Shown: one piece after another, positions 23,911 through 29,367 of the stretch
Layout of the letters: every line of letters begins with the position of its first letter
Numbering within the stretch: position 1 is the stretch's first letter
Assembly: GCA_049423065.1 (NCBI GenBank)
Contig: JBMSQB010000057.1
Span: 1-29,367, forward strand
DNA: 29,367 bases
Reading direction: 5' to 3'
Source: SYIM01 sp041182885
Lineage (GTDB): Bacteria; Pseudomonadota; Gammaproteobacteria; Burkholderiales; Burkholderiaceae_E
Position numbers and translations under genes: made by a program
The notes under the pieces: generated by a model
The model's input: only the letters and a program-made list of their open reading frames with translations
Databases searched by the model: none
Told to the model about the DNA's origin: nothing

Positions 23911-24779
23911 TGGACAACTTCCGCAAGCTCTGGGCCAATGGCGCATTTCGATTCGGGGCAAGCGTGCTCACGCTGGTGTTTGCGATGGGTGTGTTTGCGC
24001 CCCTGCTCGGCACGGTCGATCCGGCGGTGATGGACTACAACAACATCAACCGGGCCGCCGGTCATACCGGAGCCTTCACGCTGGTCGATGGCACCCAGGT
24101 CGCGCATGCCTTCTGGCTGGGCACCGACAATTTCGGGCGCGACCTCTACAGCCGGGTGCTCTACGGCGCGCGCGTCTCGCTGCTGGTCGCGATCAGCACC
24201 GCGCTCGTGGCGCTCCTTGCGGGCGGCGCGATCGGCATGCTCGCGGGCTACTTCCGCACGGCCGATCTGGTGCTGATGCGCGTCATGGACGGGCTCATGG
24301 CGATCCCCGCAATCCTGCTCGCGATCGCGCTGGTGGCTGCGCTCGGCGCCAGCATCGCCACCGTGGTGGTCGCAATCGCCATCCCCGAGATTCCGCGGGT
24401 ATCGCGGCTGGTGCGCTCGCTGGTGCTCACCCTGCGCGAGGAGCCGTTCGTGGAGGCAGCACGTGCGCTTGCCACCCCCACGCCTGCGATTCTTCTCCGC
24501 CATATCCTGCCCAACGCGCTCGCGCCGCTTCTGGTGCAGGGTACTTTCGTTGCGGCATCGGCCGTGCTGCTCGAAGCCATCCTGAGCTTTCTTGGCCTGG
24601 GGCTGCCGGCCGAGATCCCCACCTGGGGCAACATCATGGCCGAGGGGCGTACACAGTTCAGTCAGTATCCAGGCAATGTGCTGTATCCCGCCCTGTTCCT
24701 GGTGCCCACCGTGCTCGCGCTCAATCTGCTGGGCGATGGTCTGCGCGATGTCCTCGATCCAAAATTTGCCAAACGGTGA
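23910..24779 (+). CDS. Peptide-type ABC transporter permease, DppC-like
   Basis: A 289-residue inner-membrane permease. The conserved LGTDNFGRDLYSRVLYGAR segment after a periplasmic loop (about 70-90) is the DppC/OppC signature, and EEPFVEAARALATPTPAILL is the ATPase-docking EAA loop. The usual GLGLPAEIPTWGNIMAEG segment before the last helices is present. The N-terminal helix is followed by a longer periplasmic insert than in many DppC proteins (about residues 36-62). The gene overlaps the upstream permease by one base and the downstream ATPase by four (GTGA), so all three are translated as a coupled unit. Confidence 0.94.
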   Translation: MDNFRKLWANGAFRFGASVLTLVFAMGVFAPLLGTVDPAVMDYNNINRAAGHTGAFTLVDGTQVAHAFWLGTDNFGRDLYSRVLYGARVSLLVAISTALVALLAGGAIGMLAGYFRTADLVLMRVMDGLMAIPAILLAIALVAALGASIATVVVAIAIPEIPRVSRLVRSLVLTLREEPFVEAARALATPTPAILLRHILPNALAPLLVQGTFVAASAVLLEAILSFLGLGLPAEIPTWGNIMAEGRTQFSQYPGNVLYPALFLVPTVLALNLLGDGLRDVLDPKFAKR

Positions 24780-26386
24780 CCGGTATCGCCACCCTGGAGA
24801 TCGATCAGCTCGGCATCGCGCTCCCGCCCGGCGGTGATCGCACGCACGCGGTCACGTCGCTGTCGCTTGCAATCGAGCCCGGGCGCACCCTTTGCGTGGT
24901 GGGCGAGTCAGGCTCCGGGAAATCGGTCATGGCCACCTCGGTGATGGGGCTGCTGCCCCGCGAGCTGCGGGTGACCACGGGTGGTATCCGTCTGGAAGGC
25001 GAATCGCTCATCGGGGCGGAACCCACCCGCCTGCGTGCGCTGCGCGGCAAGGCCATGGGAATGGTGTTCCAGGAACCCATGACCGCGCTCAATCCGGTCA
25101 TGCGCTGTGGCGACCAGATTGACGAGCTCCTTCGAACCCACACGCGAGAATCCACCGCGCAACGCCTGCGCGCCATTCAAGAGGTGCTCGAGCGCGTGCA
25201 CCTCGGTGAGCCTGACCGCATTCTTCGAAGCTACCCGCATCAGCTGAGCGGCGGCCAGCGCCAGCGGATCGTGATTGCGATGGCCGTCATTCTCAAGCCA
25301 GCCCTCCTGATCTGTGACGAGCCCACCACTGCGCTCGACGTGACCACCCAGAAGGAAATCCTGACGCTGATTGCAGAGCTGCAGCGGGACCAGGGCAGCG
25401 CGGTGCTGTTTATCACGCATGACATGGGCGTAGTGGCCGACATTGCCGACGATGTCCTGGTGATGCACGAAGGGCGCTGCGTGGAGCAGGGACCCAGGGA
25501 TCAGATCCTGCGCACGCCCTCGGCCGAGTACACCCGCATGCTGCTCGCCGCGGTGCCCGGCATGACCCCGCCCGAGCCCCGTGTGCGTCCGCCTGCTGCA
25601 ACCCGGTTGTCAGCCCATGGCGTGGGCAAAAACTATGTGAGCCGCGACTGGGTCGGCCGACGCCAGGAAACCGCAGCACTGAAGGATGCGAGCCTCGCCC
25701 TGGAGGGGGGCGAGACGATAGGCATCGTCGGCGAATCCGGTTCGGGAAAGTCCACCTTCGCGCGCTGTCTCATCCGCCTGCTCGAACCCAGTGAAGGCGA
25801 TATTTACTGGGGGGCCGAGGAAGTCGCACGGCGCACCGAGCGCGAGCTGAGGCCGCTTCGGCACCGCGTCCAGGTGGTATTCCAGGACCCCAACCGCTCG
25901 CTCAATCCGCGCCGTACCGTGGGTCAGTCGATCGTTGAGGGGGCGATGAATTTCGGTGCGTCGCCTGCTGACGCACAGGCACTCGCAGAACGGCTCATCG
26001 GCCAGGTGCGACTGCCGGCGCAAGCACTCGACCGCTATCCCGGTCAGTTCAGCGGTGGTCAGCGGCAGCGGATTGCGATTGCCCGGGCGCTGGCCTGCAA
26101 GCCCGAGGTGCTGGTCGCAGACGAGGCGGTTTCCGCACTCGATGTCTCGGTGCAGGCCCAGATCCTCGATCTGCTGCGCGACATCCAGTCGGAACTCGGT
26201 CTGGGACTGCTCTTCATCACACACGACCTCAGGGTGGCGGCCCAGCTCTGCGATCGCGTGATCGTGATGCAGCGCGGACGAATCGTTGAGCAGGGCGCCA
26301 CTCGCAACCTGTACGCCTCGCCGCAGCATCCCTACACCCGTCATCTGTTGGCCAGTGCGCCAGCGGGTCTCGATATCGGCCACTGA
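24776..26386 (+). CDS. Fused double-domain ABC transporter ATP-binding protein (DppD-DppF type)
   Basis: A 536-residue chain holding both ATPases of a peptide-type importer. In the first half, Walker A is GESGSGKS (43-50), the signature is SGGQRQR (158-164), Walker B is CDEPTTALD and the switch is FITHDM. In the second half, Walker A is GESGSGKST (319-327), the signature is SGGQRQR (426-432), Walker B is ADEAVSALD and the switch is FITHDL. All catalytic positions are intact in both halves. In the second half VADEAVSALD has Ala where many paralogues have Pro. The frame is open far upstream, but domain content and the GTGA overlap with the permease stop point to GTG 24776. It completes a self-sufficient binding-protein, permease, permease, ATPase module. 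Confidence 0.93.
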   Translation: MTGIATLEIDQLGIALPPGGDRTHAVTSLSLAIEPGRTLCVVGESGSGKSVMATSVMGLLPRELRVTTGGIRLEGESLIGAEPTRLRALRGKAMGMVFQEPMTALNPVMRCGDQIDELLRTHTRESTAQRLRAIQEVLERVHLGEPDRILRSYPHQLSGGQRQRIVIAMAVILKPALLICDEPTTALDVTTQKEILTLIAELQRDQGSAVLFITHDMGVVADIADDVLVMHEGRCVEQGPRDQILRTPSAEYTRMLLAAVPGMTPPEPRVRPPAATRLSAHGVGKNYVSRDWVGRRQETAALKDASLALEGGETIGIVGESGSGKSTFARCLIRLLEPSEGDIYWGAEEVARRTERELRPLRHRVQVVFQDPNRSLNPRRTVGQSIVEGAMNFGASPADAQALAERLIGQVRLPAQALDRYPGQFSGGQRQRIAIARALACKPEVLVADEAVSALDVSVQAQILDLLRDIQSELGLGLLFITHDLRVAAQLCDRVIVMQRGRIVEQGATRNLYASPQHPYTRHLLASAPAGLDIGH

Positions 26387-26414
26387 ACGGTCGACTCTCA
26401 GCTCCCCTCCTCCC

Positions 26415-27917
26415 ATGCGAATTCTGATTGCCGGCTTCCAGCACGAGACCAATACCTTCGCCCCCAGTCGCGCCGACTGGGCCGCGTTCAATCGCGGCGA
26501 CGGCTTTCCGGCCTATCAGCGCGGCCCTGCCATGCTCGAGACCTTGCAGGACGTGAACATCCCGATCGCAGGATTCGCCCGCGCCGCGCGCGAGCGGGGC
26601 TGGGCGGTGATTCCGTCGGGATGGGCAGGCGCATCGCCCTCCGCGCATGTCACCCGCGACGCATTCGAGCGCATCAGCGCCGATCTGCTTGCGGATCTTC
26701 GCGCCGCGCTCGCAGCGGGGCTCGATGCGGTGTATCTCGACCTGCATGGCGCAGCGGTCGCCGAACACGCGGACGATGCCGAGGGCGAACTGCTCGCACG
26801 CGTGCGCGCGCTGATCGGCCCCGACCGGCCACTGGTGGCAAGCCTGGATCTGCACGGCAACATCACCGCCAGGATGTTCGAGCTCGCTGACGCCCTGGTG
26901 GCCTACCGGACCTATCCGCATGTCGACATGGCCGACACCGGCGCCAGGGCGGCGGCGCTCCTTGCGCGGCGGCTGGCAATCGGCCGCCGGCAGGCGCTGG
27001 CCGTGCGACGCTTTCCCTACCTGATCCCGCTCAATGCGCAGAGCACCTGGACGCAGCCCGCCGAGGGCCTCTACCGCCGGCTGGGCGAGATCGAGGCGGA
27101 GCATCGCGCCTCGCTCAGCTTCTGCATGGGCTTTCCGGCAGCCGACTTCGCGGAGTGCTCGCCGGTACTGTGGGCGCACGCCGATACGCCCGCTGCTGCG
27201 AGCGCAGCCGCTGACACGTTCTTTGCCGAGGCAAGTCCGCCCGAGCAGTGGCGCGCCGACGTGTTGAATGCGTCCGACAGCGTGGCGCGCGCGCTCGCGC
27301 TCGCAGCCCAGGCCAGTGCGCCGGTCGTGATCGCCGACACCGAAGACAACCCAGGTGCCGGCGGCGACAGCAACACCACAGGACTGCTCCATGCCTTCAT
27401 CACCCAGGGTGCGGGGCGGGCGTTTCCCGGGCAGGTGGCCTTTGGACTTCTCTTTGATCCCGAGACCGCGCTGGCTGCACACCAGGCCGGCACGGGCGCG
27501 TACATTGAGCGCGCCATTGGACGGTCGGTCCCGATCTATTCCGGGATGAGCCCGCCACCCCTTGCAGGACGCTTCAAGGTCCGCCGGCTGAGCGACGGGC
27601 GCACCACGCTCCGGGGCCCGATGATGACGGGCGCCCCCGTCAACCTGGGGCCAAGCGCCTGCCTGGAGATCGATGGTGTGCTGATCGCAGTCGTGAGCGG
27701 AAAGACGCAACTGCTCGACCGGGTGCTGCTGGGCATGGTCGGCATCGATGCGCTTGCAATGCGAGTCATCGGGGTGAAAAGCTCGAACCATTTCCGCGCC
27801 GACTTCACGCCGATTGCAAGCCATGTGCTGATCTGCAAATCAGGCGCGCCCATGGCCGCCGATCCTGGCGATCTTGCGTGGCGACACCTGTCGCCGCTGA
27901 CCCGAACCCGTCCCTGA
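26415..27917 (+). CDS. M81-family metallopeptidase, MlrC (microcystinase C)-like
   Basis: A 500-residue cytosolic protein of the MlrC/M81 family, first known from microcystin breakdown, where MlrC cleaves small linear peptides containing unusual residues. Conserved segments are GFQHETNTF (7-15), DLHGAAVAE (109-117), SLDLHGNIT (143-151), YRTYPHVDM (164-172) and DNPGAGGDSNTT. His and Asp residues in these segments are the likely zinc ligands. The frame is open from 26286, but the family N-terminus MRILIAGF begins at ATG 26415. No clear ribosome site precedes this ATG, and a pyrimidine-rich stretch lies directly upstream. It follows the importer by 28 bases. M81 proteins are often found next to peptide-type ABC importers, and the true substrate here is unknown. 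There is no evidence for microcystin use. Confidence 0.9.
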   Translation: MRILIAGFQHETNTFAPSRADWAAFNRGDGFPAYQRGPAMLETLQDVNIPIAGFARAARERGWAVIPSGWAGASPSAHVTRDAFERISADLLADLRAALAAGLDAVYLDLHGAAVAEHADDAEGELLARVRALIGPDRPLVASLDLHGNITARMFELADALVAYRTYPHVDMADTGARAAALLARRLAIGRRQALAVRRFPYLIPLNAQSTWTQPAEGLYRRLGEIEAEHRASLSFCMGFPAADFAECSPVLWAHADTPAAASAAADTFFAEASPPEQWRADVLNASDSVARALALAAQASAPVVIADTEDNPGAGGDSNTTGLLHAFITQGAGRAFPGQVAFGLLFDPETALAAHQAGTGAYIERAIGRSVPIYSGMSPPPLAGRFKVRRLSDGRTTLRGPMMTGAPVNLGPSACLEIDGVLIAVVSGKTQLLDRVLLGMVGIDALAMRVIGVKSSNHFRADFTPIASHVLICKSGAPMAADPGDLAWRHLSPLTRTRP

Positions 27918-27952
27918 GCGGGCCCGCGCCCGCGCCGTTGTGAGGAGTGACC

Positions 27953-29367
27953 ATGCCTGCGAGCGCAACCGATCCGTGCCAATTCACCGCGTCTGAACTG
28001 CTCGCCGCCTACGCAGCCGGACAGCTGTCACCGGTCGAGGTCACACAGGCGGTGCTTTCCCGCATCGAGCGGCTCAATCCCTCGCTCAATGCCTTCGTGC
28101 TGGTCGCCCCGGAGGAGGCGCTGGCGAGCGCCCGCGCGAGCGAACGCGCCTGGCAGCAATATCGCCAACAGGGCACGCCGGTGGGTGCGCTGGAGGGCGT
28201 TCCGGCAACGATCAAGGATCTGATCCTCACTCGCGGCTGGCCCACGCTGCGCGGCAGTCATACCGTTGCCGCCGAGCAGCCCTGGGACATCGACGCGCCG
28301 GTCACCGCGCGCCTGCGCGAGGCCGGTGCGGTGTTGCTCGGCAAGACCACCACGCCCGAGTATGGCTGCAAGGGCGAGACCAACTCGCCGCGAAGCGGCC
28401 TCACGCGCAACCCCTGGCATCTGGAGCGCACGCCGGGCGGTTCCTCGGGCGGCGCCGCGGCCGCTGTGGCCGCCGGCCTGGGGCCGCTTGCAGTTGGAAC
28501 CGACGGCGCGGGCAGCGTTCGCATCCCCGCTGCCTTCTGCGGCAACGTGGGGCTCAAGCCCAGCTTCGGTCGCGTACCGGCGTATCCGCTCTCGCCCTTT
28601 GGCACCGTGGCGCATCTGGGGCCGCACACGATGTCGGTGCGCGATGCAGCGCTCATGCTGAACGTGATGTCGCAGCCCGATCCGCGCGACTGGACATCGC
28701 TGCCGCCCGATGCGCGCGACTACACCGCAGGACTCGATGATGGCATTCGGGGGCTCCGCATGGCCTATTCGCCCACCCTGGGCTACGTGCGCACGCTCCA
28801 CCCGGAAGTGGCTGCCGCGGTCGATCGCGGCGTGCAGCGTTTACGGGAACTGGGCGCACACATCGAGGCGGTCGACCCGGGGTTCGATGACCCGCTACAC
28901 ATCAGCACCGGGCTCTGGTTCGCGGGCGCTGCCTCGATCTGGCGTTCGCTCACCGATGCGCAGCGCGCCGTCACGGATCCCGACTTCGCCGCGCAGGCGA
29001 AGATCGGGCAATCCATCGATCTCGCCCGTGTCCATGACCTCACGATGCAGCGCGGCACACTGGGTTCGCTCATGCGGCAGTTCATGACGCGCTACGACGT
29101 ACTGATCACACCCTCGGTGGCCATCCCCGCATTCGAGGCCCGCCTCGCGGGCAGCGGCGAAATGAATGCCGAATCCATGCTGGGCTGGACTCCCTACAGC
29201 TACCCCTTCAACCTCACCCAGCAGCCGGCGATCACGGTGCCGTGCGGACTCTCGAAAGACGGGCTGCCACTGGGTATCCAGTTTGTCGGGCGGATGTTCG
29301 ATGACGCGATGGTGCTGCGCGTCGCGCGGGCGTTCGAGTCGGTTTGCCCGGTGGCAAGGCCTGCGCT
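27953..29367 (+). CDS. Amidase-signature-family hydrolase (3' partial)
   Basis: The first 471 residues of an amidase-signature enzyme; the frame is still open at the right edge. The Ser-cisSer-Lys triad is present, with K88 in EGVPATIKDL, the cis-Ser in GGSSGG (162-167) and the nucleophile S188 in GTDGAGSVRIP. The last motif reads GAG where many members read TGG or GGG. The C-terminal GLPLGIQFVGR segment is visible, so only a few tens of residues are missing. GAGGAG (27942-27947) is a strong ribosome site five bases before the ATG, 35 bases after the M81 gene. It hydrolyses an amide to acid and ammonia in the cytosol. It might act on the same imported compound as the M81 and AllC-like enzymes. 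Glutamyl-tRNA amidotransferase subunit A is a relative but unlikely in this context. Confidence 0.92.
   Translation, partial: MPASATDPCQFTASELLAAYAAGQLSPVEVTQAVLSRIERLNPSLNAFVLVAPEEALASARASERAWQQYRQQGTPVGALEGVPATIKDLILTRGWPTLRGSHTVAAEQPWDIDAPVTARLREAGAVLLGKTTTPEYGCKGETNSPRSGLTRNPWHLERTPGGSSGGAAAAVAAGLGPLAVGTDGAGSVRIPAAFCGNVGLKPSFGRVPAYPLSPFGTVAHLGPHTMSVRDAALMLNVMSQPDPRDWTSLPPDARDYTAGLDDGIRGLRMAYSPTLGYVRTLHPEVAAAVDRGVQRLRELGAHIEAVDPGFDDPLHISTGLWFAGAASIWRSLTDAQRAVTDPDFAAQAKIGQSIDLARVHDLTMQRGTLGSLMRQFMTRYDVLITPSVAIPAFEARLAGSGEMNAESMLGWTPYSYPFNLTQQPAITVPCGLSKDGLPLGIQFVGRMFDDAMVLRVARAFESVCPVARPA

Noticed and set aside
23888..24775. Upstream extension of the fused ATPase frame through the DppC-like gene
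   Set aside because: This part is out of frame with the permease and Arg/Ala/Gly-rich. The domain begins at GTG 24776, which overlaps the permease stop.
26229..27824. A 531-codon minus-strand open frame opposite the M81 gene
   Set aside because: Shadow of the M81 coding sequence, with low-complexity Arg/Gly/His composition and no ribosome site.

Overview
The window is a gene-dense, high-GC, plasmid-free-looking stretch of bacterial chromosome. It suggests a betaproteobacterium of the Burkholderiales. The main reasons are two periplasmic Bug/TctC-type solute-binding proteins without their membrane partners (a hallmark of that order), a Liv-type branched-chain amino-acid transporter, a UraD-AllC fusion, and many short intergenic gaps with start/stop overlaps. 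I see no rRNA, tRNA, insertion sequence, prophage gene, CRISPR array or origin. No gap between genes exceeds about 220 bases.

Region by region. (1) 1-3610, plus strand: a Liv ABC transporter operon in the order livF (5' cut by the window), livM, livG, livH, followed by a small single-domain cupin. No periplasmic binding protein is seen. (2) 3772-4782, plus: an exported, probably lipid-anchored, glycosidase-like TIM-barrel protein with its own intrinsic terminator. (3) 4872-9077, plus: a 1401-residue SNF2-family ATPase with a very long unassigned N-terminal part. (4) 9098-12326, minus: a fluoroacetate/haloacetate dehalogenase homologue, a 12-helix MFS transporter and a second alpha/beta hydrolase. 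(5) 12544-13158, plus: a small lysophospholipid acyltransferase, whose 3' end overlaps the next convergent gene. (6) 13116-19322, minus: a five-gene operon, read in the order fumarylacetoacetase-family hydrolase, Bug binding protein, N-acyl-D-amino-acid deacylase, second Bug binding protein, M20 peptidase. (7) 19455 to the right edge, plus: a divergent operon with a UraD-AllC fusion, a peptide-type (Dpp/Opp) ABC importer with its two ATPases fused in one chain, an M81 (MlrC-like) metalloprotease and an amidase that runs off the window.

Regions 6 and 7 look like one bidirectional catabolic locus built around a shared 132-base intergenic region at 19323-19454. It encodes at least five hydrolases expected to break C-N (amide or ureide) bonds, one C-C hydrolase of the FAH family, one complete ABC importer and two extra periplasmic binding proteins. 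No regulator gene is present in the window. The natural substrate cannot be read from sequence. An N-acylated, D-amino-acid-containing, ureido or cyclic-peptide-like compound would fit the enzyme set. This is the part of the window most worth experimental attention.
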